A DNA stretch of 64,000 nucleotides from Vigna angularis (GCF_016808095.1 NC_068970.1:26952501-27016500); one strand, 5' to 3'. Positions 50,101 through 61,956 are shown, counted from the stretch's first letter. A program made the numbers and translations. The notes: generated from the letters alone by a model not told the origin.

Positions 50101-51074
50101 ATGCTAAAGGCGGTTTTTGTTCTCTAGATTTGTGGATTTTGTTTCTCTTTTGTTTACCCACTGATTCTTTTTTCTTCTGTTGTGTTCTCTCTGCTCTATT
50201 TGCGTCTTATGCTTGGGTTCTGCTGTGTCTTCCGCTGTCCCTAATATTTATATCTCATCAATCAATTATTATTATTGATTGTTAGTGATATTCATAATTT
50301 CTTTTTTTTTTCTCACTCTCTTCCTTCTTCTGCTCGTTCTATTCCTAGTGGCTAATGTGCTATTTTTGCGTTCGGAAGTTACACGCGAGGAGGAAAAATA
50401 ATTGAAAAAACCCAAACACTTAGACCAGAACAAACAAACAACAAGGGCAACATTGGAATGACGAGCAAAAGCATATTTCCAATCACACCGCATGTATGTA
50501 CGAGTGTATTTAACGTGTCCAAGGAAGTGCATTTCTCATTTATTTGATAACTTTTACCATTTTCCTTCTAAATTGGTCGAGATTTAATTTCTAAAAATTA
50601 AAAATTCTGATTTAGTAACTAAAACAAATGGTTGCCAAACATTACTACAATTTAATGTCAAATTCATTATCAAATAACGTCATTGAATTCTAAGTTGGTC
50701 CTTAAATGTTTTTGTAAGATAAATTATAAAGTATATGAAATATACATTTACTTTTACATTAAAAAAATATATACGTTTGTCGGTTTCTTCTTTGAAATAA
50801 ATTTTGAGTCTTCCTCGTCTTCTAGTTGTTAAATTTTCTATTTCACTATTTTAAAGTTAGATTTCTATTCTTTTTTTTATTAGTTTGATTAATCACATTA
50901 ACAAAAAAAATTTTAAAATAAAAATTTTAGACTAAACTAGTAGGAAAAAAATTAGAGAGACCACAACAATAAAATGAGAATGTGTATTTTATTTTTAAAA
51001 TATATAAATTTTCGTGTTTGTTATTAATAAAAGCTTTCTTTGAAAGCTGAACATAGTTATAGTTACAAATAGTA
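50101..51074. other. Intergenic, no gene
   Basis: T-rich then AT-rich sequence upstream of the lysine-rich gene. No element ends or ORFs of note. Confidence 0.4.
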
Positions 51075-52125
51075 GATTTAAATATCATTTTGTCTTTATT
51101 TTTTTTAATTTATTTAATTTAGTTTTAATATTTTTCTTAATTTAGTTTTAATTTTTGTCAATTTTGTTCTATTTAATTATTTATGTTAAATTCTCTAAAT
51201 AATTAACTAAAAGTTAATAGTGTCAATCTTGCATGTGTTTTTTATTTTTTTAATTTAAAAAAAATTACTTGTTAAACCACATAGTTAAAATCGATCACAG
51301 ATGTTATTACTTTATATTTAATTTGATTCCTTTGTTATTTTTGTTCAATTTAATTTTGATTTTTTTAAATAAAATAATTTTATTTCTCTCCGAATGGACA
51401 CTAAATTTAATTTTTGTATAAATTTTATATTGATATTTTTATAAAAATTCACATTTTTTTTTAAATAATTTTTGTTTAAAGTAATAATTAGTTTAAAATT
51501 AAATAAAAAAAATTTAAGAATAAGACTAATACCACCATTTTACGTAAAGTAGTGGTGTTACTCTCCACTTTTTGACTTCTTAGAAAATTTAACAATCACA
51601 TGTGATTTTTAACTTTTTAAATTTTAAACTAATGGTAACCACTTTTAAATTTTTCATACTAATTTTAAACCAATTCTAACCCTAAATTAAAAATATTTAA
51701 TAAAAATATGAATTTTAATAAAAAAAAAATACCAGTATAATATTTTTATAAAAATTAAATTTGGTTATAAAAAAACAAAAATTGTTTCATTTAAAAAAAT
51801 TAAAACTAAAACAAACATAATATAGAGACCAAATGAAATATAAAAACATTCACCATGACATATTCTCTCATCTTAACAAAACTGCTTTGACATGTGAATT
51901 TTTTGAAATTAAAATTAAAATTAAAAACTTTTAAAATTTAAAAGACAAATTAAAAAAATTAGAAATAAAATGAAACTAAAAAAACACGATCTATTAATTA
52001 TTTAGATGGTGTTAAAAAAATAAAAAAAATTAAACAAAATTAACGAATATTATGACCAAATAAAAAAAATTAAAAAAAAATTAAAAAAACTCAACGAAAA
52101 TAAGAATCAAACTAATATTTAAGCC
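51075..52125. mobile_element. Possible Mutator-like element (MULE 3, about 1050 bp)
   Basis: The left end, GATTTAAATATCATTTTGTCTTTATT, and the complement of the right end, GGCTTAAATATTAGTTTGAT, align for about 115 bp, including TTAATTTTTT runs and CTAAATAATTAA. Flanks do not give a clean 9-bp duplication. The AT-rich ends make chance similarity a concern. No coding. Confidence 0.45.
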
Positions 52126-54639
52126 TAAATATATAACAGAGTACTTCTATGGATATATGTGGCAAAACAATAACATTTTGTATTGGATTAAAGAAATATA
52201 GTATGGTTTTAGGTGATGACTATTTTAAATATTCATTGACTTTCTTTTTTTTGCCCATTGGGGTGAGTCCTTTAATGTGTTTGAAGTATTATGCAAAGGA
52301 CTATAAATAATATGGTGTTTGTATCTCAAGCATTAGAAGTGACGATGATATTGAGTTTGAAAATTGATATTTTCGAACGTTTTATGGAACAAATAATATA
52401 TGTGAAAACAAGAAAAGGAGGATTGAAGTTTGTTTTTGAACTTTTTTGGCAAATTTTGGATGTATCATCTAATTATCGATGTATTAACCATGATTTTGTA
52501 TTTATCAAGAAATTAGTTAATGTTATTTTCCTTTGATAAAACTAATTAGGTTTAACTTTAATACTTGGTTAATTTACTTGTTTAAAAGAGATTTTTTTGA
52601 ATGTGTATGTATCCCTCTATATTAATGTAAATGAAAATAACATGAAAGTTAAAAAGATAGAGCTAAAAGATAGACCATAATTAACTCATTATAAATATAG
52701 GACAATACAATAAATACATTAAGATAGAATAAAATAGACTTTACTTTTATAAAAGTAGTTTTTAGTTCTTACAGTTTTTTAGTGTTCTCTAGGTTTTCTG
52801 AAATGCACAGTTCATGTCTCTTTTCTTAGTTTTTCAATTCATTTCTTTTCTAATGTCTCTACTTTATAGCTTTGATTCTATTAATTCCAACAATTTACAT
52901 TTCAGTATTGCTTTTACAATCTTGATTTCCATTTCCGCAATTCATTTACACGTTATTTACTATTTTAAAGTTGAATTTACAATTTCAATGCAATTCTACC
53001 GATTATTTTTAGTTCATTCACATTTTACACAATTACATTTTAGTTTAGCACTTCTTTTAATAATTTCCAGTTGTCACGTTGTTTTTCGTATTAGTTCTTT
53101 CTTTACAATTTCATCACAATACTTTCTTTAGTTTTCAATTTTAATTCAATGTTCATCGGTCTATTTTACTAGAATAACAAATCTGAAATCATAATTATGT
53201 TTTCTTCTTGAAATTCTTAATATTCCTCGTCTCTTCATTAAGAATTGTTAGTTTTGAATGTTCCTGGAAATTCATTCAACATAGGTCGTTGGCAAGGCCC
53301 AAAAAGAGAATATTTTCTTCGATTTGTAAGAATATAATTATAAATAGAAAATGTTTATAGGTTAACTCTTTTTCTATGGGTAAATAATAGGTTTAATTGT
53401 ACCTCTATTTTTTGGACCTTCATTTCTATAGTAGGGACTTTTTTCCTATACCTCAGTTTTCTTCATACACTTCCAAAATGTAACTACAAAAATAATTTTT
53501 GGAAAAATATATATTGAATAAAAAAAATTAGGTAAGCAATAATTATTTTTTTTACTAAAATACATTGTACATTTTATATTTACCGAAAGCATACATACAC
53601 TTTCAAATCATATTTGCACGTGTTTTCTTCTTCTCTCGTCTCTCTAGTGCGGTGATGTACTTTATATTTGTTCTTAGTTTCATCAGTTTTCTTGTATAGT
53701 TGGTTTTTCTTCATCTTCTTCATTTATTTTGTTCATCTTTCACACATAAGTGTTTCCGTTGGTTAAGTTCAGTCTGAAATTTTATATTTATTTCCTTTGA
53801 AGTTTATATTTATTTTTATTATATTTTGCATTATCGGATTTCAAAATCTTATTTAGAAAACTTATCGAATTTCAAAATTTTATTTAAGAACTCACCGAAT
53901 TTTGAAAATTATCGGATTTTGAAATCCGATTTAGGAACTTATATATTATGTATAAGCTATGCTTAGTTTTATCAATTGGTTTTTCAGTGGTTAATCAATT
54001 TCAAAAACATGGGAAAATGATTTGGTTTAGTTTAAATAGTTGTGTCCTATTTTCCATCCTTTTAATATCATTCTCATTATTTTGTGTGTTATCATTTATT
54101 GCATGTGCCACTCCAAATGGATTTATCATGCTCATGTTAGTTTTGATCGGTATCACCCTTAGATTCTATCAAGTTATAGTCTCTCCCTTAATTTTGACAC
54201 TCAGACTCTCAAACCAAACCAAACCAACCCCTTAAACCATACTAATTGTTTAGTAAAATATATTTCAACAATAATTAACATTAATAAATATTACAAACAC
54301 CAATATTACATAGTCACCCAAAATTCGAAAAAGACATAAGTAATAAAAAACAACAACATGAATCTTACCTGGAATGCGCCACCACCAATGACAGAAGCAA
54401 TAAAAGCGAGAGGAAGGAGGGAATGCGCCACCAACAACGACCAAAGCACAACCAACGATAAGTCACTAGTAATGGGAGCAACAAACTGTGACGAATACGA
54501 ACGACGATAAAACCTTCGACGACTACAATCAACGACAACAAGAGTGACAACGAAACCTTCAATGACGGTAGGTGAAACTGGTCGGTTTGCGAGTAGTGAC
54601 AATGAGAGGTGAAGTAAAAGTCTGAAAAGTCTAAGAAGA
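52126..54639. other. Intergenic, no supported gene
   Basis: AT-rich. 53820-53940 contains a short repeated phrase TCGGATTTCAAAAT / ACCGAATTTTGAAA. 54360-54600 is GC-richer and may be the interior of the CACTA-like relic to its right. Confidence 0.35.
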
Positions 54640-54925
54640 AGAACATTAAATATTCTATATTAGTTATAGTGACGAATTGATATAAAAAAACTTTTTCAAC
54701 ATTACAAAAAAGTCACTACATCATTTTCTATGCCGGTTATAGGTCTAATTGGTATAAAAATGTTTATTTTATTTTCATTTTACCATTATGAAAACTTTCT
54801 ATATCAGTTGGAGCTAGAACATGTATAAAAAATCTTAAAATATTTATAATTATATCATTGCATCACTTTTTGTACTGGATGAATTATAATCCATATAAAA
54901 AGTTGCTATAAAATGTTTTTTGCAC
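54640..54925. mobile_element. CACTA-like subterminal repeats (relic)
   Basis: Three or four diverged copies of a motif such as TATGCCGGTTATAGGTC, followed some 12 nt later by GGTATAAAAA. Their variants are TATATCAGTTGGAGCTAG and TGTACTGGATGAATTATA. Such arrays sit at the ends of CACTA elements. Terminal CACTA is not certain. Confidence 0.4.
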
Positions 54926-55615
54926 TAATGTAAAAACACATTAGTAATTAATGTTAAATATCAATTTAAACTTTAATTCCCAAGTATATTTTTTTTTATT
55001 TACAGTAGAGACTAGATACTAATAATTTTTTTTTACAAAATAATATATAAGTTAGTCGGTGACTGTAAGAACATGAAAATATGAATTAGAAAGTAATAGG
55101 GTATTAAGTTAGTGAAACCAGAAAACTTGTTCCTTTAAAAGCACATTTCAGACACATTCTAGTTCATTAACCCAAACCTCATTCTCTTTTAAAAAAACTC
55201 AGTTCTTCCTTTTCCTCTGCCTTCTCTCTAACCTCCACACTCACTGACTCAATGCATGTCCGTTTAGGTGGTGCCCAAGCGTCCACAGCGTAGAGGGCTT
55301 TATTTTGAACCGATTACTTCTTTCATTCGGACCGGTAAGTAGTTCTCCCTTTTCCTCCTATGTTTTGGAACCTAGGGCATGCTATTCTACTGATTTCATG
55401 TAGCTAGAAACATTTTCCTTCAATTTCTTGTCAAAACTTAGCTCTAAAGAGCTGTTCTATCACCCATTGGGTGGTTTGTAGGGTTTGGTTGAGTTCTTGC
55501 CAAGTCAGGCACTGTTGAATCAAGTTGTGAGCTTAGTTGTGAAACCCTAAGGTAAGGGGAGCTAGAAATACTTCTTTATAATTAGTTGCATGTATGTGTA
55601 TATACTGAGTTATAT

Positions 55616-56724
55616 CACTACAAGAATGATTGAAATTACCGACGGTCATAATTCGTCGGTAATGTATAAAATCCGTCGGTAATTGGCATTTACCGACGGC
55701 TTACCGACGGCCAAAATACCGTCGGTAAAAACGTTGTCGGTAAACTTTACCGACGGATTTTTGGCCGTCGGTAATTACCGAAGGCTTTTGGCCGTCGGTA
55801 AATCCTTCGGTAATTACCGAAGGCTTTTGGCCGTCGGTAAATCCGTCGGTAAATGTCGCGACCTGGTTCATCTTCTTCCTCTTCCTTCATCGCTGTGTAA
55901 ATTTTTTTTTCCATTTCCACGAACTCCACCACCAAAACAGCATCACGCGAGTAACAAACTAGTTTCCAAAGTATCAAACAACCAATTTATTTTCAATAGT
56001 TAAAATTATAGTGAATCATGGAGAGTTTTTCTGCAATTCTCAGATTTGTAATGTTTCTAATCGTTTCAATGTGGTGGAAAGAACGGTGGTAGAGGGCAGC
56101 GGTGGTGGAGAGAACGGTGGTACAGGACAGCGGTGGTGGAGGGAAGCGGTGGTGGAGGGCAGCGGCGGGAGGGCAGCGGCGAGAGGGCAGCGGCGGGAGG
56201 GCAGTGACGGTGGAGAGCAACGATGATGGAGAGCAGCGGTGGAAAGCAGCGGTGGTGGAGAGCAGCGGTGGGGGAGGGCAACGGTGGTGGAGGCAGCGGC
56301 AGTGGATGGCAGTGCCGGTGGAGAGCAGGTGGAGATTTCTTTACGAAATGAGAGGAGAAATACTTGGTTTACCTGGTTTACCCACATATATTGGCACTGG
56401 ATGCGAACTGGTTTTGAAAAATTCTGATTTTTTACCGACGGCCAAAAGCCTTCGGTAAATCCGTCGGTAATGTCATCCACGAAATAATGGAAAAATCCCG
56501 CTCTTTTTACCGACGGCCAAAAGCCTTCGGTAAATCCGTCGGTAATGTCATCCACGAAGCTCTTTTTACCGACGGCCAAAAACCTTCGGTAAATCCGTCG
56601 GTAATACGCATGTCACTTACCGACGGCCAAAAGCCTTCGGTAATTCCGTCGGAAATTAAGATATATCGACGGATATTGATCCGTCGGTAAAAATCCGTCG
56701 GTAATATTAATATTTTTTGTAGTG
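55616..56724. mobile_element. Non-autonomous CACTA transposon (1109 bp)
   Basis: The left end is CACTACAAGAATG and the right end TTTTTTGTAGTG. A 3-bp duplication TAT lies at 55613-55615 and 56725-56727. Both ends carry dense subterminal repeats of TACCGACGG / CCGTCGGTAA and the phrase GGCCAAAAGCCTTCGGTAA, in both orientations. These are binding-site-like repeats typical of CACTA elements. No transposase; it needs an autonomous partner. Inserted in the 5' third of the long LTR-like element. Confidence 0.92.
56070..56335 (+). repeat. GC-rich purine minisatellite inside the CACTA element
   Basis: Irregular units of GGTGGTGGAGAG, CAGCGG and GGCGGGAGGGCAGC. Strong G-over-C bias leaves several frames open by composition, which explains a 179-codon minus frame here. 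It may be expanded captured sequence. Confidence 0.75.
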
Positions 56725-57299
56725 TATATTATTTCTGCTGCTTGGTTTGCATGTTAAGTTTTGAGTAGATGGAATGATATGTATTGCATGTGCTGAAGTG
56801 TTGAATCTGTGAATCTGTAAGGTGATGTTAATAAACTGTATTGGATGCGTTTGACTGCTGGAATGGTTCATGTTAGCAGTATTTCGAGTAGAAGGTTGTT
56901 GTAACCTGGTTTTGGCATAAGCATAGTGAAATATTAGTGTTTTGAAACTGTTGAAAGGAAGTGAGATAGTGATTTTGAGCTTTGGATGTCCAGAGTGTAT
57001 TTGGGCTATTGGGGCAGTTTCAGCAAGTGTATTGTGACTTGTTTGAGTCACTAAAGTGGTCCAAATAGGTGCAAAGTGTTAAAATTGGGTATGGGATCCT
57101 CAAGTGGTGCTAATTGATGTTGAGGAGTAAAAGTTGAGTTGTAATCACCTTAAAATTGTATTATGAGGGTTTAGGAACATCTAGACAAGTTTAATTATGT
57201 GTAAAATATGAATTAGGGGTGTTAGAAATTGGAGAAAAGGCCTAGAAATGGTAAGGAGGTGTATGAGTGCATAATTCTGCATAATTTGCGTTCTGTAGA

Positions 57300-57530
57300 T
57301 GATGTAGAGTCGCTATGCGAATTGTCTCGCATAGCGAGTCCCTGTAGAGGGTGCTCTCTGTTTGAGTCATTCGTTGTGCGATCTGGTGCGTTGTGCGAAT
57401 GATTGGAGGGTGCTGCTCTTTGTCTTAAGATTCGCCTTGCAAATCCTGTCGCTGTGCGACTAGTAGTTGCCTGGGAAAATGCTAATTTAATTCGAATAGC
57501 GAATTTGGGGCGCTATGCGAGGGTTTAGTG
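57300..57530 (+). repeat. Hairpin cluster built on CGCTATGCGA words
   Basis: In series: an 11-bp perfect stem (57310-57320 with 57327-57337) around a 6-nt loop; CATTCG/CGAATG near 57370-57403; GTCGC-TGT-GCGAC near 57449-57461; and ATTCG-CGAAT near 57491-57505. Related words recur at 58278-58415 (AGCGCAC/GTGCGCT). Confidence 0.8.
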
Positions 57531-57654
57531 ATATGATCATAAATGGGGCAACAATGAAGAGTTTCAAAGTGACAAAAACACAAAAAGAGTAGAATAGGTT
57601 TCAAAGGCTTGTATTTGCCTCTTTGATTTCTTTTCATTAGTTCTAGTATAATAA

Positions 57655-57853
57655 ACGCTTATAAACCCTTCTTTTCCTTTAAGCACAAGCAATGTGGGAC
57701 TCTCATGGCTTGGTCTTAAAATAAAAGAAGAGGAAGAAAGGCGTCTTAGATGGAAGTGCAAGGTAGCATAACTTTTCTTCTTTGTTTTGAACTTTAGGAG
57801 AACTAGTTGGCTTATAAACCCTTTAAGATGAAGGGAATTAAGCAATGTGGGAC
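57655..57853 (-). promoter_or_regulatory. Two snRNA-promoter-like modules (USE plus TATA, Pol III spacing)
   Basis: Read on the minus strand, GTCCCACATTG (57853-57843, and again 57700-57690) is followed after exactly 24 bp by TTTATAA (57818-57812 and 57665-57659). USE and TATA at this spacing typify plant U6-type Pol III promoters. Runs of T that could stop Pol III follow at about 57724-57729 and 57571-57585. No known snRNA body lies downstream. Similar motifs also occur in the LTRs of miniature retrotransposons, so this may be TE-derived. Confidence 0.45.
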
Positions 57854-57895
57854 TCAAAGCACCTTAGGAGCTGCTGGCCAGCCTTGAGACTAGAA

Positions 57896-57946
57896 GTCCC
57901 ACATCTCTTAATTCCACTCTCCAAACTCACTCCAAGGGCTATATAA
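57896..57946 (+). promoter_or_regulatory. snRNA-promoter-like USE and TATA, Pol II spacing
   Basis: GTCCCACATCT (57896-57906) and TATATAA (57940-57946) are 33 bp apart, the arrangement of plant Pol II snRNA genes, pointing away from the two minus-strand modules. The downstream sequence is not a U1, U2, U4 or U5 RNA that I recognise. Confidence 0.4.
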
Positions 57947-58612
57947 GAAGGCTTGGGGTCTCCTTTTGGATTAACTTCGAAATTGAATGAATTATTTGAG
58001 TTGAATTGCAAATTTTCATTCCTCTTGAGATAGTTTTCTATCTCTAGTCCATTTTGGGCAGACCTTATCTTACGCAAAGCGAGTGGCGGTCCTTCTTCGA
58101 CACTCATCTTGGAGTCCTCTCTCAAGTGGCGTGTCTACGAGTCATAAGTTTCCTCCTCCTTTCTTTTTTTCGCTTTTATTTTCCATTCATTCTTTTAAAT
58201 GTCATTAGTATACTTCTCTTTAGTCATGCACTTCCATATCATTTAGGGTCTGATAATGTGTACCAAAATTTTCAGTTTAGCATAGCGCACAGACTTGGTG
58301 TGCTGTGCGAATGGAGTTTAGCATAGCGCACAGGCTTGGTGCGCTGAGCGAATGTGAGTGAGTAAAACCCACTGTTTTTGTTATTCGCACATCAAGTTTG
58401 GTGCGTTGAGCGACTTGCCCAGAACCTGTTTTTATTCTTTTTATTCCTGTTTTATGATAACCTTGAACTAAGTTTTGATTATTAGAATTGTGTAAAAGTA
58501 TTTAAGATATTGTATGATCAGTGAGGTTATATGTTTGGATTCAATGTGATAATATTATGGTATTTGGTTGTTCATGTCTTGAGTTAAGTTTCAAAGTGAC
58601 AGTATGGTTGAT

Positions 58613-58822
58613 GGACGTAATTCCATGGATCTCAAAGGGAGGTCACATGGTGGTGCCTTATCTTATTGAACGTAATTCCATGGATCTCAAAGGGAGGTTA
58701 CATGGTGGTGCCTTATGTTATTGGACGTAATTCCATGGATCTCAAAGGGAGGTTACATGGTGGTGCCCTATATTATTGGACGTAATTCCATGATCTTCAA
58801 GGAGAAGATTCATGGTGGTGCC
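58613..58822 (+). repeat. Tandem hairpin array, four units of 55 bp
   Basis: Units start at 58613, 58668, 58723 and 58778, each GGACGTAATTCCATG or close. Outer stem CCATG/CATGG in all. Unit 1 inner stem is GATCTC/GAGGTC (one G-T pair). Unit 4 inner stem is ATCTTC/GAAGAT, with changed sequence on both arms and pairing kept. Confidence 0.9.
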
Positions 58823-59519
58823 CTTAGTGTTTAGAATGATTTGCATGGTAGCTCAGTCTTGGGGGTTATCCTGAAACTACAATGGTCAATCATTCTCAAG
58901 TAGAGAGGATTGAATCATGTCGTGAGTAGTAGCAGGAGATCCTAGTCTTGGGTGCTTCCAGTATAGCCCAAGGTGAGTGATAACGGACTAACCTCGTGAG
59001 TGTGATAGGGTGAAACCCATTGGCAATGGCTTTGCAAAGCAGTAGAGGCCACTACAAGTGCATGACCTGCCATAGCTCGGCAATCATTCTAAGTCCGGAC
59101 GAGTCAAGTGTAAAGTGTAACAAGTTAGGTTGGTGTAGTCTAGTATATCTGTATTTAATTGCATAATGTGTGTGATTGTTATAACATGATTTTTGAATAT
59201 TTAGCTCACCCTTGCTTTTGTGTTGTGTTTTGCTTGGGTATGCTTTTCTTTTGCAATGATCATCCACTTAGGTGTGAGCAGAGGTGGATGAGGTGCCTCT
59301 GGAGCAGGCTTTGGAGGGAGATGATGTTGTTGCTTAGTCTAGTTAGGGCTCTTAGTTGTTCCTTATCATTTTGAAATACTCTACCGTGTTTAAGTTTTAA
59401 ATTATGGCTTATTTTGGATGACTGTAAACTTAACAACTTATTTGCAAATCTACTCTAACTGTTCTCTTATGTGGACCTACTACATTATATTTCTATATAA
59501 TTTGGGACGTTACAGTAAC

Positions 59520-61430
59520 TAATTATTTTAGTATCTAAAATTGATTGTCATTAAAAATTATTCTCATTTAATGGTCTTATAGTAAAACAATAATACCATA
59601 AATTTGGGGTGTTAGATAACAAGGTGAAGTATAACGTGTGATTTTCTTTAGATCAAAACAATATACTACAATTCTTTGTTATGCTATCTCTACTACATAA
59701 CAGAATTCATAGATGTACTTTTCGAAAACTAGAATAGAGTTTACTATTTTTATTTCCTTATCCTTGAACCTACATTTTCCCATCCATTTTCAATTAGTTG
59801 ATTTGTATATTTTACACCAATAAATATTATTTTACAGACAGTGGCTAGTACGTAGCATATAGGTCAGAGAGAACCACTATTTTAAGTTTTTGAAAGTTTA
59901 CTTTTCCTTTTTCGCGAAATGTAGCTTAATTACTCAAGGATATAAAGATCATACCCTTACACATATTGACACGTGATTTAACTTTTCTAACCTTTTCTTC
60001 AATACTAAAAAAATGTGTGATCGTGTTACTAATATTTGGTAAAATAGCATGTAATACTAAAAAATACCATTAAAATGTCTTTTTTTTTTTACAAATTTTT
60101 CTTATTTTATCTTTCAAATATTTGTTAATTCTTTTAATTTTTTTTATCCCAGACATGATTTTATTATTTTATTTTCATCATCTATTCAAAGTACTGGAAT
60201 TCGTTACTTTTCCTTTTCTTATTTAAAATCAACTTTTTTATTTTAAATATTTACTAAATTAGATATTTACAATGACAAAAAATGACTATTATTATTATTA
60301 TTATTTAAATTTCAATGTTGCTTTTGATTAGTTTGAGCCAATTTTCACGATTAAGGAAAGATTTACTTGATTTTGTCGAGATGTCTATGAGGTTGAATAT
60401 AAGGTTTTCAAGAACCAAGTTTTTGTCTAATGTGGAAACTTTGAATTTAAAAAAAATAAAAAAACCACTTATAAAATACTCTCTAATATATACTTAAATA
60501 AGGAAGAAAGGAAGGATCTGTATTAAAATAATAGTAAAGAAGAATTATAAGTATTAAAGTTGATTTTGACACTATTTCTAATTTATTTTAAATATCTTAT
60601 ATCTAATTAAAAATGTTATTTACTTTATTTTAAACGAATGAAAGTATTATAGGATATTATATAAGAGTAATGATAATGTCGTATAAGATTAATATTAAAT
60701 ATATGGTAAGAAAAATAATATAACAACTAAAAGTAAAATAAATATAATTAGAATAGTTCATTTAGAAATAAAATGTTATAAGAATTTAAAATTTAAAATT
60801 AATTAAAAAATAATATTAAAGAAATCTGCAAAATACATTTCATCAATAAAATATATATTGTATAAAAATATATCGTATAAGCATATTTAATTCTATCTTC
60901 TTTTACTAAACACATAACTTATTAAGTTAGCCTTAACAGATTTTACTACCATTAGTTTTTCACCTATTTTTTTCTTTTACTATTGTGGTAAAATAGATCA
61001 AGTAAGGCGACATTGGTGGAAAATGTTACATAGAGAATAAATAATAGGAATAATCCCTTAACTACCTTAAAGGATAAATCAATTATTGCCAGCATTTTAC
61101 ATAGAATGACAAACTTAATCGTGCATGGATTATGGCTTCTTTTTGCTGCTGAATTTTTGAATCAAGATTGGCGTGCAATGACGAGGTTTAATCATTAGGA
61201 TAAGAAGGTGAATACCTCCAACTGAATAGATCCTCCTCATCTATGTACGACATGTTCCATAATTGAATGCATGTAGTCACCCTGTAACTTGCCCCTGTTT
61301 ATGAACCTCCGGCCCCACTTTAAAGAAAATGCTGTAAATCTAAGAACTAAAACATAAAAAAATGGTACAACTAGTTGCAATGTCCTTTGTTTAGAATAGT
61401 TGCAAAGCTAAAGCAAAATTTTTCCCTTCT
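59520..61430. other. Intergenic, no gene
   Basis: AT-rich with an ATT run at 60287-60306. A TTTGGGGTGTTAG at about 59603-59615 could be another decayed LTR end. Nothing else to support. Confidence 0.4.
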
Positions 61431-61956
61431 CTATCATACATATTTTCGTAAATAAGAGTTCTAAGTTACAAATCAAAATTGTGGTGGAGTTGAAAAGATC
61501 ACATCTAGTTTCACTTAAATATTCTGATACTGGATTAGAAAGAGCAGCTCAGCTCAAATAGAATAACAAGTTGCACAACCTTGTACCCATCCCCCCTCTC
61601 TCTCCACAACCTATACAAAGTCTCACTGTCGGCTAAATAAATTACTGAGATGCACAAGATAGGAACTGCGCTTCCAACTATGTTTGCAGCAATGCACTGA
61701 ACATGAAACAACTAGCAACAGATTTTCTCATCCTCCAATCAGTCAAAAATCAAGACAAATCAGTCAGGCTCTAGTCACCATCCAAGCAGTTTAAGATCAA
61801 AGCAATCAATCAGTCACTCAATACTTGCTGCCTGTATGCAAGTAACAAAAGAATGAATGAAGAAATTTGGTATCTTCAGCCCATGCCCCAGTTCCTCCTG
61901 CTCCGACAGTCATTGGAGGGTTGCACATGTAATTATTGTGACAATTAAATAATCAA

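Larger units (their letters stand above)
55064..59514 (+). mobile_element. Long LTR-like element with nested insertions (4451 bp)
   Basis: Starts TGTAAGAACATG and ends GGGACGTTACA. Flanks GTGAC (55059-55063) and GTAAC (59515-59519) fit a 5-bp duplication with one change. Without the CACTA element (1109 bp) and a suspected block at about 57540-58250, the length is about 2.6 kb, near that of the LTR at 38112. The order also agrees: AGGTAAGG block in the 5' third, hairpin arrays later, then an AGCTCACCC block and a GATCAT word near the 3' end. No ORFs of its own. Probably a solo LTR, but internal sequence cannot be excluded. Confidence 0.65.

Noticed and set aside
49916..50161. 81-codon minus frame upstream of the lysine-rich gene
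   Set aside because: Lies in the probable 5' leader and promoter and has no family features.
56040..56579. 179-codon minus frame
   Set aside because: Falls in the GC-rich minisatellite and terminal repeats of the CACTA element; the composition explains its openness.
57896..58100. U-snRNA gene downstream of the USE/TATA pair
   Set aside because: The promoter geometry is right, but the following sequence does not contain the conserved starts or Sm-site layout of U1, U2, U4 or U5.
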